Source: JBFWML01 sp050251635 (GTDB lineage Bacteria > Campylobacterota > Campylobacteria > Campylobacterales > SZUA-545). Taken from it: a stretch of DNA of 64,000 bases. Of this stretch, positions 44,905 to 53,983 are shown piece by piece. Where the stretch lies: contig JBFWML010000008.1 of NCBI GenBank assembly GCA_050251635.1, forward strand, positions 1 through 64,000, written 5' to 3'. Below the pieces are notes generated by a model, which saw nothing but the letters and a program-made list of their open reading frames with translations, did no database searches and was not told the DNA's origin. Numbering within the stretch: the first letter of the stretch is position 1; the number at the start of each line of letters is the position of its first letter. The translations under genes and the position numbers were made by a program.

Positions 44905-47622
44905 ATGCCCATTTTTGCCCATATGACCGCTTTATTGACAACGCTGCTGCTCGTCGGCGCGGCGGTGCTTTACGATCGGGCCGAAGAGCGCAGCCTGCAA
45001 AGCCGCGAACACGCCCGGGTTGTTCAGGAGCTGAGCGCCATTCGCGCCTCGCTCGAAGGGGCGGTCAACAGCACCCTGTATCTGGCTCAGGGGATGATCG
45101 CCTATGTCTCCGCCCATCCCGAACTGAACGAGCCCGCCTTTACGGCCATGGCGCGGGAGCTGATGCGTCAGCGCTCCCATATGCGCAACATCACGCTGGT
45201 CAGGGGCGATCGGATCGAGTATGTTTACCCCGAAGAGACCAACCGTGTCGTCAGGGGGCTCAATATTTTCACCCATCCCGTTCAGGGGCTTTCGGCCAAG
45301 GAGGCGCTTAGAACCGGCCGCACCGTTGTGGGCGGCCCCTACGAACTGGTGCAGGGGGGCCGGGCTTTTATCAGCCGCACGCCCATCTATGTGCGCCATG
45401 CAAGCGGCGCGCGTTATTGGGGCATGGCCAGTATCCCGCTCGATTACGACGGCATCATCGCCGATTCGGGGATTCTTTCCTCCAGGGATTTACAGATCGC
45501 CCTTCGGGGCCGGGACGGTTTGGGGGAGAACGGCGAGGTCTTTTTTGGCGATGCGGCGCTCTTTGACCGGCCCGGTGCCGTGAAGATGAACGTCTCCTTG
45601 CCGCAGGGAAGCTGGCAGCTTGCCGCCCTTTCGCGCCCGCACGCCGCGCCCGCTTGGCGGCTAACGGCGGGGGTGGCGCTGGCCGTGGCGGTCGGCGCGC
45701 TTTTTTGGCTGCTGTTTCGGATGCACTACCGCCAACGGCTGCTTGACCGGCAGGCGCAAAGCCGGGAGCAGGCGTGGCGGACGCTGACGGAGAATCTTAG
45801 GGAGGTGGTTTTCTGGACGGACGCGCAGGGGCGGCTGATGTACCTGAGCCCTTCGGCCCATGCGCTGTTTGCTTCGGCGCGCGTCGGTGAAGTCTGGTCA
45901 TCGCTCTTTAGCGCGCCGCAGCGCGAACAGGCCGAGGCGTTGGCGCGGGAGGTGATCTCAGGTGAGCGCAAAGGGTTTAGAACCTGCTTTAAGATCGAGC
46001 GGGGGCGGCACGTGGAGGTGCATGCGGGGCGCATGGTTTTACCCGCAGGCGGGTTTGCGCTGGCGGGTACGATTTCGGATGTGACCGATCGGATCGAGGC
46101 CGAGGCGAGCCTGAACGAATCGCGTCAGGAGTTGGCCGAAACCCAGCAAATCGCCCGGTTGGGCGGCTGGCAGTTCGATCTGCGCACGCAGGTGCTTACC
46201 CTCAGCGCCGAATACCGCCGTCTGCATGAAGAGGAGGAGCCTTCCGGGCCGCTGTCGATGCCGCTGGCGCTTTTTTTGCGCAACCACGTTCACCCCGAAG
46301 ATGCGGCCACCATCCGCGCGGCCATCGAAAAAGCGGCGGCGGACAAGACCGCTTTGGGGTACCGCGACTGGCTGGAGTACCGGATTATCACCCAAAAGGG
46401 GCGGCTGCTTAACGCGTGGGTTCATGTGCGCAAAAAAGAGAATGACCCGCAAGTTTGCGTCGGTGTCACGCAGGACATTACCCCGCTTAAGGAGGTTCAA
46501 GCGGCGCTCAAGGCCAGCGAGGCGCGTTACCGGGGCTTTATCGAGCAGCTCTCCGACGGGGTGGTTATTACCCAAAACGGCACCATCCGCTATATCAACG
46601 ACGCCATGGCGCGGCTTATCGGCTACGGCAAGGGCGAGGTGATCGGCACGCAGGTGACCGACTATGTGGGCGACGAGGACAAGACGCGGCTGATGGAGTT
46701 TCACCGCCGCCGGATGATGGGGCTGCCCAGTCCCAGCGAGTACGAGCTGACCATGGTGCGCAAGGACGGCACCGTGCGCAACGTGCGCAACAATGCCGCC
46801 ATGACCGAATGGGACGGCCAGCCCGCCTCCATTGCCACCGTCACCGATATTTCCGAGCGCAAAGCCTACGAAAATCTGCTGCTGCTTCAGAAAAAGCAGC
46901 ATGAAGAGCTGCTGATTCAGCAGAGCAAAATGGCGGCGATGGGGGAGATGATTGCGGCGATTATCCATCAGTTCAAGCAGCCCATGAGCGTTATTTCGCT
47001 GATCTTGCAGGAGATTCCCGAGGAGATTGCCCAGATGCAAGACAACCCCGATCGCCTGCCGGTGCTGATCAGGCAGGCGCTGGAGCAGGTGGAGTTTATG
47101 AGCAAAACCGCCGACGACTTTAGAAACTTCTTCCGCCCCGAAAAGGAGCGCAGCCGCTTTGATCCGGCCACGGCGATCAAAGAGGTGCAAAAACTGCTCT
47201 CAAGACAGCTGGCGGCGGCATCCATCCGGGTGGAGTACAGCGTTGCGGACGATCTTTGCGAGGTGCGCGGCGTATGCAACGAGTTTAAGCAGGTGATTTT
47301 AAACCTGATGACCAACGCCAAAGACGCCATTCTCCACGCCCGGCAACGAAGCGGGCAGCCCCAGGAGGGCGTTATCCGGGTTGATATCGGGCTTGGAGAG
47401 GACGGGAGCGTTGCGGTGCGCGTTGAAGATAACGGCGGCGGTATCCCCGAAGCGATCATCGATCGCGTTTTTGAACCCTACTTCACCACCAAAGAGCGGC
47501 AGGGAACCGGAGTGGGGCTCTACATGAGCAAAACCATTATCGAAAGCGGCTTTAGCGGCACCATCCGGGCCGTTAACGGCAAAGAGGGCGCCTGCTTTAC
47601 GCTGACTCTGCCGTGCGCTTAG
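44905..47622 (+). CDS. Sensor histidine kinase with CHASE and three PAS domains
   Basis: This 905-residue kinase has a membrane helix at about 7-23, a periplasmic CHASE-like domain (about 40-245, with MRNITLVRGDRIEYVYP and THPVQGLSAKEALRTGR), a second helix at about 252-273, three PAS domains (about 290-400, 410-530, 540-652), a coiled coil, then the H-box GEMIAAIIHQFKQPMS with H688 and an ATPase domain (DNGGGIPE, GTGVGLYMSK). No response regulator is adjacent. Its last 26 bases overlap an antisense small gene. Confidence 0.9.
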   Translation: MPIFAHMTALLTTLLLVGAAVLYDRAEERSLQSREHARVVQELSAIRASLEGAVNSTLYLAQGMIAYVSAHPELNEPAFTAMARELMRQRSHMRNITLVRGDRIEYVYPEETNRVVRGLNIFTHPVQGLSAKEALRTGRTVVGGPYELVQGGRAFISRTPIYVRHASGARYWGMASIPLDYDGIIADSGILSSRDLQIALRGRDGLGENGEVFFGDAALFDRPGAVKMNVSLPQGSWQLAALSRPHAAPAWRLTAGVALAVAVGALFWLLFRMHYRQRLLDRQAQSREQAWRTLTENLREVVFWTDAQGRLMYLSPSAHALFASARVGEVWSSLFSAPQREQAEALAREVISGERKGFRTCFKIERGRHVEVHAGRMVLPAGGFALAGTISDVTDRIEAEASLNESRQELAETQQIARLGGWQFDLRTQVLTLSAEYRRLHEEEEPSGPLSMPLALFLRNHVHPEDAATIRAAIEKAAADKTALGYRDWLEYRIITQKGRLLNAWVHVRKKENDPQVCVGVTQDITPLKEVQAALKASEARYRGFIEQLSDGVVITQNGTIRYINDAMARLIGYGKGEVIGTQVTDYVGDEDKTRLMEFHRRRMMGLPSPSEYELTMVRKDGTVRNVRNNAAMTEWDGQPASIATVTDISERKAYENLLLLQKKQHEELLIQQSKMAAMGEMIAAIIHQFKQPMSVISLILQEIPEEIAQMQDNPDRLPVLIRQALEQVEFMSKTADDFRNFFRPEKERSRFDPATAIKEVQKLLSRQLAAASIRVEYSVADDLCEVRGVCNEFKQVILNLMTNAKDAILHARQRSGQPQEGVIRVDIGLGEDGSVAVRVEDNGGGIPEAIIDRVFEPYFTTKERQGTGVGLYMSKTIIESGFSGTIRAVNGKEGACFTLTLPCA

Positions 47623-47788
47623 CCTGCGCTTCGAGCGCCTCGATACGCCGCTGCATCTGGTCTAAATGACCGATGACCGCCTGCAGGGTCTCTTGATGTC
47701 GCATAAAAGCCTCCGAGAGCATTTCGACGCTTTTGGCGGTGTTGGTGACCGCTTCGGTAATGGCTAGTTCAAAACTCTTTTGATCCAC
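47597..47788 (-). CDS. Small coiled-coil protein
   Basis: This 63-residue protein is helical, with a heptad stretch MQRRIEALEAQAKR at the end. The start is GTG at 47788 behind AAGGAT. It overlaps the 3' end of the kinase gene on the other strand. It could be a real small gene; evidence is limited to the ribosome site and amphipathic pattern. Confidence 0.5.
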   Translation of the reverse strand: MDQKSFELAITEAVTNTAKSVEMLSEAFMRHQETLQAVIGHLDQMQRRIEALEAQAKRTAESA

Positions 47789-47833
47789 TCGGCAATCCTT
47801 GCGTTTTGGGCCATCGTAGCAGAAAAGCGCTGG

Positions 47834-47839
47834 TAGAAT
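47834..47839 (+). promoter_or_regulatory. Candidate -10 box for outer-membrane protein gene
   Basis: TAGAAT lies 17 bases before the start at 47857, with AGGGAG between; a very short leader is implied. Confidence 0.3.
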
Positions 47840-47856
47840 GCCGCCAGGGAGTTTGG

Positions 47857-48744
47857 ATGAAAAAGTGGTTATTCTATTTTGCTGTTTGCCTGGGAGCCTT
47901 CGCTCAGGAGAAAAACTGGTTTATCGACTATGAGCTGGATGCCTACTACTCCAACGCGGGGCTGTATGTGGGCTTGGACGATGCCGCCATTCCCGATGCG
48001 GGCGAAAAGCCCGAAGGGGAGATCTACCGCGATCTGATGCGGGAGTGGTACCGCCCTAAGGTGCTGGTGTTCGAGGTGGGGGTTAACCCCATGCCCATCG
48101 CGGGGGTCATGATCAAAAAACACGCCCGCAGTTTCTATGACGAAGCGCAGATTAACGAAGAGCTTAATCTGGTGCGTTCGATCACCGCAGGGTTTAATGA
48201 CCCCTACGCGGTTTCGATGTTTTTGGGCAACGTTGTCACCTTCCGCGAGGCGGGCAATTACGAGAGCAAAAACAAGGGCTATATGGGTTTTTTGGTCAGC
48301 GCCGGGCGCTACCATATCCGCAACAACGAACTGCTCGATGACGACTGGGTGGAGGTGGAGTGGAAGATTAAGGGCGACCGGGAGTTTTCCACCCACGAAT
48401 TGAGCTGGAGCTTTCGGGTCGGGGGCCGCTTTCATGAGCATCCCGCGCTGACCGATACGCTTTTTCTTTCACTTCGGCGGGGAAAAACCGATTTTACGGG
48501 CGGTAACAGTTGGCTGGATAACAGCGCGGCGGAATACACGGTGGACTTTTCCCAGGAGACGCTCGAGCCGCTGAGGCACTTCTTGATCGTGGAGAAGCGT
48601 TTTCCCCGCCGCGAATCCAAAACCGTCTTCGCTTTGGGCGCGGGTTTTGTGTGGGATTCATACCGGCTGTATAAAGATGTGCAGGATACGGGCGAGGAGC
48701 GCGACAACTTCCAGTTTGTCTTCCGTCCCAACCTGTTGTTTTAA
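47857..48744 (+). CDS. Predicted outer-membrane beta-barrel protein
   Basis: This 295-residue protein has a signal peptide (MKKWLFYFAVCLGAFA) and alternating beta strands ending FQFVFRPNLLF with a terminal phenylalanine, typical of outer-membrane barrels. AGGGAG lies five bases before the ATG. Charged periplasmic-type loops are abundant. I do not recognise the family. The CPBP protease gene follows after 11 bp. Confidence 0.75.
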   Translation: MKKWLFYFAVCLGAFAQEKNWFIDYELDAYYSNAGLYVGLDDAAIPDAGEKPEGEIYRDLMREWYRPKVLVFEVGVNPMPIAGVMIKKHARSFYDEAQINEELNLVRSITAGFNDPYAVSMFLGNVVTFREAGNYESKNKGYMGFLVSAGRYHIRNNELLDDDWVEVEWKIKGDREFSTHELSWSFRVGGRFHEHPALTDTLFLSLRRGKTDFTGGNSWLDNSAAEYTVDFSQETLEPLRHFLIVEKRFPRRESKTVFALGAGFVWDSYRLYKDVQDTGEERDNFQFVFRPNLLF

Positions 48745-48755
48745 AGGAGTTTGGC

Positions 48756-49385
48756 GTGGCGGCGGGATGGATTGCGTTTGCGTTGGTTCTGCCGTTTTTC
48801 CTCAACGACTTTTTCTTTGCGGTGGCCGTCGAGGCCGAGGCGTGGCTCTTTGTGGACTACGCCACCAAAGCGCTGGTGCTCTACGCGGCTCTTTGGCTCG
48901 TGTTTGTCAAACGGCTCAACCAGGCCGAACTGGGCCTCAACCCTTTGCCCCGCAGCCCCTTTTTGCGGTGGACGGCGGTTTTAACGCTTCTGGGCGTGGC
49001 GATCGATCAGCTTGTTCCGCTGGCGCTCGGTCCGTGGTTTCCTTCGTGGCGTTTTTTTAGTTTCCCCGAACTGTACGATGATCGGATTTTATATCTGGAT
49101 CTGAGCTTTGGCTTGGCGCTGACGGCGGTGGCCGAGGAGGTTATCTTTAGGGGTCTGCTGGTTTTTATGCTGCTTGCGCGCTATCAAAACGCCGCCGTTG
49201 CGGTGGTCGTCTCCAGCCTGCTTTTTGGCCTGATGCACTGGGGCTTGGGGCCGGCGCTGGTGATCAACGCCTTTTTATGGGGGCTTTTACCGGCGCTCAG
49301 CGTGATCAAGACCCGCTCGATCTACCCCGCCGTGGTGGCCCACTATGTGACCAACTTCGTCGATTTTTCCGGGTTGGGCCTCTAG
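48756..49385 (+). CDS. CPBP-family intramembrane metalloprotease
   Basis: This 209-residue protein has about six membrane helices and the CPBP (Rce1-like) motifs: E127-E128-x3-R132 (AEEVIFRG), H161 in FGLMHWG, and H196-x3-N200 (AHYVTNFVDF). It probably cleaves membrane peptides or processes proteins. The start is GTG at 48756 after AAAGGAG. The last 99 bases overlap the 3' end of the convergent diguanylate cyclase gene. Confidence 0.9.
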   Translation: MAAGWIAFALVLPFFLNDFFFAVAVEAEAWLFVDYATKALVLYAALWLVFVKRLNQAELGLNPLPRSPFLRWTAVLTLLGVAIDQLVPLALGPWFPSWRFFSFPELYDDRILYLDLSFGLALTAVAEEVIFRGLLVFMLLARYQNAAVAVVVSSLLFGLMHWGLGPALVINAFLWGLLPALSVIKTRSIYPAVVAHYVTNFVDFSGLGL

Positions 49386-50702
49386 GGAGCACACCCGGTT
49401 GCGCCCCTGCTTTTTTGCTTCGTAAAGCGCCCGGTCGGCCCGGTCGAAAAAGGCGTCCATCTCTTCGCCAGTTTGCCAGGTGGCCGCGCCGATGCTGATT
49501 GTGATGCGGCCCGGCCCTTCAAATTCGCACGTTTCAACCGCCTGTCTGAGCTTTTCGGCTGCCTGCCGCGCCCCTTCGCAATCGGTGTGGGGCAACAGCA
49601 CCGCAAACTCTTCGCCGCCCCAGCGGGAGAGCAGGTCGGAGGTGCGCAGCGTGGCGGTGAGCTCTTTGGCCAGCCCCTCAAGCACCCGATCGCCCGCTAG
49701 ATGGCCGAAGGTGTCGTTGACCCGCTTGAAGTGGTCGATATCCAGCACCAGCAAAGAGAGCGGATCGCCGTGGCGTTTAGCGCGGGCGATCTCCCGGCGC
49801 AGCAGCTCGTTAAAAATCTGGCGGTTAAACAGGCCCGTGAGCGGATCGACGGTGCCGACGGTTTTGATCTGTTCAAGCTCCTGAGAAAGCAGCCGCCCCG
49901 TTTCGCGCACCTTCTGTTCGTGGTAGTGCAGCAGCGCCATGCGCCGGTTGTAGGATTTGGCCACCAGATCGCGCTGGGTGATAATGCCCGCTAGCGTCCC
50001 GTCCTCTGCGGTAATCACCAGCCGCTTGAAACGGTGGTGGCGCAGATATTCGTAGGCTTCCCACACCCGCATGGTTTTCGGCACACTCAAAAGCGGTGCC
50101 GACATATGGGCGCTGACGGGTTGATCCAGAGCTTTGCCCTGTTCAAAAAGGTCGATCGCATCCTTTTGGGTGAGGATGCCCGAAAGCCGATCGCCCGTTT
50201 GGATCAGCACGGCGTCGCTGCCCTCTTTTTGCATCTGTTCCAGCACCTGAAGCGTGGGGCTGTGGGCCGAAGCCACCGTCGGGGCCGATCCGGGCAGCAA
50301 CTCTTGCAGCGTCATGTTCTCCACCACCCGGTCCGGGTCGATCTTGGCAACCAGATCGCTGTAGGAGACAATCCCGCAGAGCGCGCCCTCGTCGTCCGTC
50401 AGGCAAAGATAGTCGCTCTCGTTTTCGCCCATGCCCAACGCATCCAGAACGCTGGCTTTATGGTGGAGCTTTTGCACTCTCGGCAGCGTCACGGCGCCAA
50501 GGGGACGATCGAACCCGACGCCCTCCAGCCGCAAACGGATCAAGTCGTCGGCACAGATAAGACGGTAGTCCTCTCCGGCGGCGACAATGAGGTCTCGAAG
50601 TCCGCGGCGCTTCATCATCCCGACCGCCTCTTGAATGGAGGCGCTTTCGGGTAACCAGGCGACATCGCGGGTGGCAATGCTTTCGACGGAGGGAAACTCC
50701 AC
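49287..50702 (-). CDS. Diguanylate cyclase with four CBS domains, second copy
   Basis: This 471-residue paralogue of the protein at 5154-6476 has four CBS domains (about 5-250), a linker and GGDEF. With GTG at 50702 (AGGA upstream), GGEEF falls at 362-366 and the I-site R353-T-S-D356 at exactly the same positions as in the paralogue, which supports this start over GTG at 50717. About 30 extra residues follow the usual end (KKQGRNRVCSL) and are encoded opposite the CPBP gene. Confidence 0.92.
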   Translation of the reverse strand: MEFPSVESIATRDVAWLPESASIQEAVGMMKRRGLRDLIVAAGEDYRLICADDLIRLRLEGVGFDRPLGAVTLPRVQKLHHKASVLDALGMGENESDYLCLTDDEGALCGIVSYSDLVAKIDPDRVVENMTLQELLPGSAPTVASAHSPTLQVLEQMQKEGSDAVLIQTGDRLSGILTQKDAIDLFEQGKALDQPVSAHMSAPLLSVPKTMRVWEAYEYLRHHRFKRLVITAEDGTLAGIITQRDLVAKSYNRRMALLHYHEQKVRETGRLLSQELEQIKTVGTVDPLTGLFNRQIFNELLRREIARAKRHGDPLSLLVLDIDHFKRVNDTFGHLAGDRVLEGLAKELTATLRTSDLLSRWGGEEFAVLLPHTDCEGARQAAEKLRQAVETCEFEGPGRITISIGAATWQTGEEMDAFFDRADRALYEAKKQGRNRVCSLEAQPGKIDEVGHIVGHHGGVDRAGLDHAERR

Positions 50703-50753
50703 GGTAATTCCTGTCACGCTAAAGTGACAAAGTGTAACCCACGAACCCTAAGG

Positions 50754-52013
50754 CTAGAGCAAGGCCAGCGCCAGCAGCGTTGCCAGCAATACCGGAGGCG
50801 TAATAAGCAGCCCCGTTTTCATATATTGACCGTAGCCGATCGTGATGCCCTTTTTGCTCAAAACGTGCAGCCAAATCAGCGTGGCCAGCGATCCCCACGG
50901 CGTCATTTTCGGCCCTAGATTGCAGCCGATCAGGTTGGCGTAGGCCAAATGAGCCTGATCGATATGGCCGATCGCCACATCCATAATCATCACCGTGGGC
51001 ATATTGTTCATCACGGCGCTCAGCACCGCCGCCGTCACCCCCGTGCCGACCACCTGCGCGGTATGGCCGTAGCCGCCCAGCCAGATAAGCAGTTCGCCCA
51101 GCATCTCGGTCAGCCCCGCGTTTTTCAGCCCCCAGACCACCACATACAGCCCCACGCTAAACCACACGATCTGCCACGGCGCGGCCTTGAGGGTCATGAC
51201 GGGTTTGCAGGTTTTAAAGTAGCTGCCCAGCGCGAGCAGAATCAACGCGCCCCCCAGTGCAAAGAGGCTGACGGGCAGACCCAAAAAATCCCCCGCAATG
51301 TAGCCGATCAGCAGCAGTCCCAAAAACAGCCACGAAAGCCTAAACATCGTCAGGTTTTTGATGGCCGATTCGGGGCTTTTGAGTTTGTGGATTTCGACCG
51401 TCGCCGGAATATCGCGGCGGAAAACCAGCCACAACACCCCCGTCGAAACGGCGATGCTGACCAGATTGGGCAGCATCATCGCAAGGGCGTATTCGACAAA
51501 ACCGATGTTAAAGTATCCGGCGGTGACGATATTGGTCAGGTTGCTGAAAATAAACGGGTTGCTGGCCGCGTCGGAGATAAATCCGCCCGCGATCACAAAG
51601 GCGATCAGCGATTTAATGTTCAGTTCTAAGAGCCGCATTTTGGCCAGAATAATGGGCGTTAAAATCAGCGCCGCGCCGTCATTGGCGAAAAAGGCCGCCA
51701 CAATCGCGCCGAGCAAAACCGAATAGATAAACATCCGCTGCCCGTTGCCCCGCGAGAATTTAGCCATTTTGATTGCCGCCCACTCAAAAAAGCCCAACTC
51801 GTCCAGCACCATCGCCAAAATGACAATCCCGATAAAGGCCAACGTCGCGTCCCACACGATCGCCGTCACTTCGAGCACATCGGCCAAACTCACCACGCCC
51901 AGCGCAACGGAGACGATCGCGCCCATCACGGCGGTGGTGCCGATCTGAAGGCCGCGCGGCTGCCAGATAACCAAAACAAGCGTCGTTAAAAAGATGACGG
52001 CGGGTAAGAGCAT
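50754..52013 (-). CDS. arsB: Arsenite efflux permease of ArsB/NhaD superfamily
   Basis: This 419-residue inner-membrane protein has about eleven membrane helices and the ArsB-like segments FFANDGAALILTPIILA and GCNLGPKMTPWGSLATLIW. It exports arsenite using ion gradients. The ATG overlaps the arsC stop (TAATG), and it is the last gene of the arsR-arsP-thioredoxin-like-arsC-arsB operon, which secures the substrate. Confidence 0.92.
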   Translation of the reverse strand: MLLPAVIFLTTLVLVIWQPRGLQIGTTAVMGAIVSVALGVVSLADVLEVTAIVWDATLAFIGIVILAMVLDELGFFEWAAIKMAKFSRGNGQRMFIYSVLLGAIVAAFFANDGAALILTPIILAKMRLLELNIKSLIAFVIAGGFISDAASNPFIFSNLTNIVTAGYFNIGFVEYALAMMLPNLVSIAVSTGVLWLVFRRDIPATVEIHKLKSPESAIKNLTMFRLSWLFLGLLLIGYIAGDFLGLPVSLFALGGALILLALGSYFKTCKPVMTLKAAPWQIVWFSVGLYVVVWGLKNAGLTEMLGELLIWLGGYGHTAQVVGTGVTAAVLSAVMNNMPTVMIMDVAIGHIDQAHLAYANLIGCNLGPKMTPWGSLATLIWLHVLSKKGITIGYGQYMKTGLLITPPVLLATLLALALL

Positions 52014-52417
52014 TAGAGTCCCAGTGCGGTTTTTACGGCGGGAAGGAGCCGGGTTTTGATGTCGTTAAAGGTTGCTTCGAAGGCCGCTTCCCCCTGGCCG
52101 TCGGGGTCCTCCATGCCGATATGAATCGTTTTGGGGGCACCGGGGAAAAACGGGCAGGTTTCTTTAGCGTGATCGCAAACGGTGACCACCAGATCGAATT
52201 TCACATCGGGCAGCGCTTCGATTGTTTTGGAGTGCAGCCCTTCGATCGGCAGATTGTGGCGCGTCAGGGTTGCTAAGGCACTCGGATTGACCCGCCCGCT
52301 GGCTTTGACGCCGCTGCTATACGCGGTGAGCTGATCGCCCAGTTCGGCGTTTAAGACCGCCTCGGCCAGAATCGATCGGCAGCTGTTGCCGGTGCAAAGA
52401 ACGAGGACATTTTTCAT
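52013..52417 (-). CDS. arsC: Thioredoxin-coupled arsenate reductase
   Basis: This 134-residue enzyme reduces arsenate to arsenite. It has the low-molecular-weight phosphatase fold with the loop C8-TGNSC-R14, and the second and third redox cysteines C81 and C88 (VTVCDHAKETCPFFPG) of the Bacillus/pI258 class. The product is exported by ArsB, encoded next. A small thioredoxin-like gene lies directly upstream and could recycle it. Confidence 0.95.
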   Translation of the reverse strand: MKNVLVLCTGNSCRSILAEAVLNAELGDQLTAYSSGVKASGRVNPSALATLTRHNLPIEGLHSKTIEALPDVKFDLVVTVCDHAKETCPFFPGAPKTIHIGMEDPDGQGEAAFEATFNDIKTRLLPAVKTALGL

Positions 52418-52418
52418 T

Positions 52419-52655
52419 TTAGTTCCCTTCGATCCATTTTAAGATCTCATCCACGGTGGGCAGGCGGCCTGCGCATTTGACCTCGCCGTCGATGACCAGC
52501 GCCGGGGTGGAGGCTATGCCGTAGGTCATGATTTTCATCACATCTTCGACCTTTTCCAGTTGGACGAATTTGCCGCTTTTTGCGATGGCGGTTTTGGCCC
52601 GCTCAAAGAGGTCTTTACATTTGGCGCAGCCGGTGCCGAGCACTTCGATTTTCAT
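52419..52655 (-). CDS. Small thioredoxin-like disulfide protein
   Basis: This 78-residue protein has a thioredoxin fold with C10-AK-C13 (GTGCAKCKDL) and the cis-proline region IASTPALVIDG. It belongs to the redox-active disulfide protein 2 group often found with ArsP-type permeases. Its place between arsP and arsC suggests that it donates electrons to ArsC or handles arsenicals, which is inference. Confidence 0.9.
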   Translation of the reverse strand: MKIEVLGTGCAKCKDLFERAKTAIAKSGKFVQLEKVEDVMKIMTYGIASTPALVIDGEVKCAGRLPTVDEILKWIEGN

Positions 52656-52663
52656 ACCGTCTC

Positions 52664-53611
52664 CTAAAAAATAAGGTTGATCGCGTAGCCCACCAAGATA
52701 ATCCCGGCGGTCACCAGTCCAAAAAAGAGGCCAATCAGTTTGAGGTTCATCACCCGTTTTAAAATCATCGCTTCGGGCAGCGAAAGGGTGGCGACCGCCA
52801 TCATAAAGCTCAATGCGGTTCCCAGCTCCATGCCCTTGGCCACCAAGGCCTCGATCATCGGCACGACGCCGATGGCGTTGGCGTACATCGGCACGCCCAT
52901 CAATACCGCCAGCGGCACCGCGAAGGGGTTTTCGCTTCCGGCGTAGCGGGCCACAAAATCGCCGGGCACATAGCCGTGAATCCCTGCGCCGATCCCCACG
53001 CCGATGAGCACATAGGGCATGATCTTTTTAAACAGATCCGCCGTGTGGCTCCACGACTCTTTGATTCGTTCATTCATCGGTTCGTTCCGCTCAAAAACCT
53101 TGAGCTCCTTTATGGGCATGACATCGATCAAAATCCACCGTTCGGCGCGGAGTTTGTCCATCAGATAGCCGCCCGCCATCGCCACTAAAAGCCCCAGTAC
53201 CACAAAAACCAGCGTCGCTTTCCAGCCAAAAAGCACCAGCAAAAGCCCGATCGCCACTTCGTTATTCATTGGCGCGCTGATCAAAAACGCAAAGGTCACC
53301 CCAATGGGAATGCGCGCCTGCAAAAAGCCGATAAACAGCGGTATCGCGCTGCAGCTGCAAAAGGGAGTGATAATGCCAAAAACCGCCGCCATCAGATAGC
53401 CCAGCCACGCCGGTTTGCCGTGCAGCCACAGACGCACCTTTTCGGTATCAAACCACGTGCGAACCAGCGTGATCGCAAAGATAATGACCGCCAAAAGCAG
53501 GGCGATCTTGACCGTATCGTAGATAAAAAAGTGAACCGCTTGGCCCAGATGCGAAGCGGCGTCCAGACCCATCCGGTCAAACACTAAAAAATCAACGGTT
53601 TTTTCCCACAT
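52664..53611 (-). CDS. arsP: ArsP-like permease (DUF318 family)
   Basis: This 315-residue inner-membrane protein has about eight helices and the motif TPFCSCSAIPLF with C85 and C87, as in Campylobacter ArsP, which exports trivalent organoarsenicals. It begins one base after the arsR stop in the same operon. Other DUF318 members handle different ions, but the operon supports arsenic. Confidence 0.88.
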   Translation of the reverse strand: MWEKTVDFLVFDRMGLDAASHLGQAVHFFIYDTVKIALLLAVIIFAITLVRTWFDTEKVRLWLHGKPAWLGYLMAAVFGIITPFCSCSAIPLFIGFLQARIPIGVTFAFLISAPMNNEVAIGLLLVLFGWKATLVFVVLGLLVAMAGGYLMDKLRAERWILIDVMPIKELKVFERNEPMNERIKESWSHTADLFKKIMPYVLIGVGIGAGIHGYVPGDFVARYAGSENPFAVPLAVLMGVPMYANAIGVVPMIEALVAKGMELGTALSFMMAVATLSLPEAMILKRVMNLKLIGLFFGLVTAGIILVGYAINLIF

Positions 53612-53929
53612 TCAGGCCACCGCGCAGGCGCTGAGAATCTGCGCTTTTTCGGGCAGGTCGATGGAGAGTTTTTCAACTTCGCCCAGCAGGGTTTGGTGAA
53701 GCGGCGATCGGGGCGCGATGTCGTAGAAGGCAAAGGTTTTGACCCGGCGCGGCGCTAAAAAACCGCCGTCATGCAGGATTTTTAGATGCCTGGAAAGGGT
53801 GGACTGCAAAATGCCCAAGGAGGCTTCGATCTCGCAGACGCAAGCACTTTGGTGCGCAATCAAAAAGGCCAGAATTTTAACCCGCGTGGGGTCGTTGAGG
53901 GCAAAAATCGCCTTTTGAAACGCCTCCAT
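53612..53929 (-). CDS. arsR: ArsR-family arsenic-responsive repressor
   Basis: This 105-residue winged-helix protein has ALNDPTRVKILAFL, the metal-site pair C30-V-C32 and recognition helix LQSTLSRHLKIL. A further cysteine sits near the C-terminus. I choose the ATG at 53929 with GGGAG upstream; the ATG at 53941 would lie within the operator and lacks a ribosome site. It should repress its own operon until arsenite binds. Confidence 0.93.
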   Translation of the reverse strand: MEAFQKAIFALNDPTRVKILAFLIAHQSACVCEIEASLGILQSTLSRHLKILHDGGFLAPRRVKTFAFYDIAPRSPLHQTLLGEVEKLSIDLPEKAQILSACAVA

Positions 53930-53939
53930 CCGCTCTCCC

Positions 53940-53967
53940 ATATCGTTATATCTAAATATCTCGATAT
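53940..53967. promoter_or_regulatory. ars operator, 28-bp imperfect palindrome
   Basis: ATATCGTTATAT (53940-53951), four bases, then ATATCTCGATAT (53956-53967) form an inverted repeat matching at ten of twelve positions. It lies just upstream of arsR, and on the minus strand TATAAC (53945-53950) inside it could be the -10 box. Size, place and AT-rich sequence fit an ArsR-dimer operator. Confidence 0.7.
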
Positions 53968-53983
53968 GGTAATGGAGTTTACC

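Noticed and set aside
53930..53941. Longer ArsR starting at 53941
   Set aside because: That ATG sits inside the palindromic operator without a ribosome site, while the ATG at 53929 has GGGAG at good spacing.
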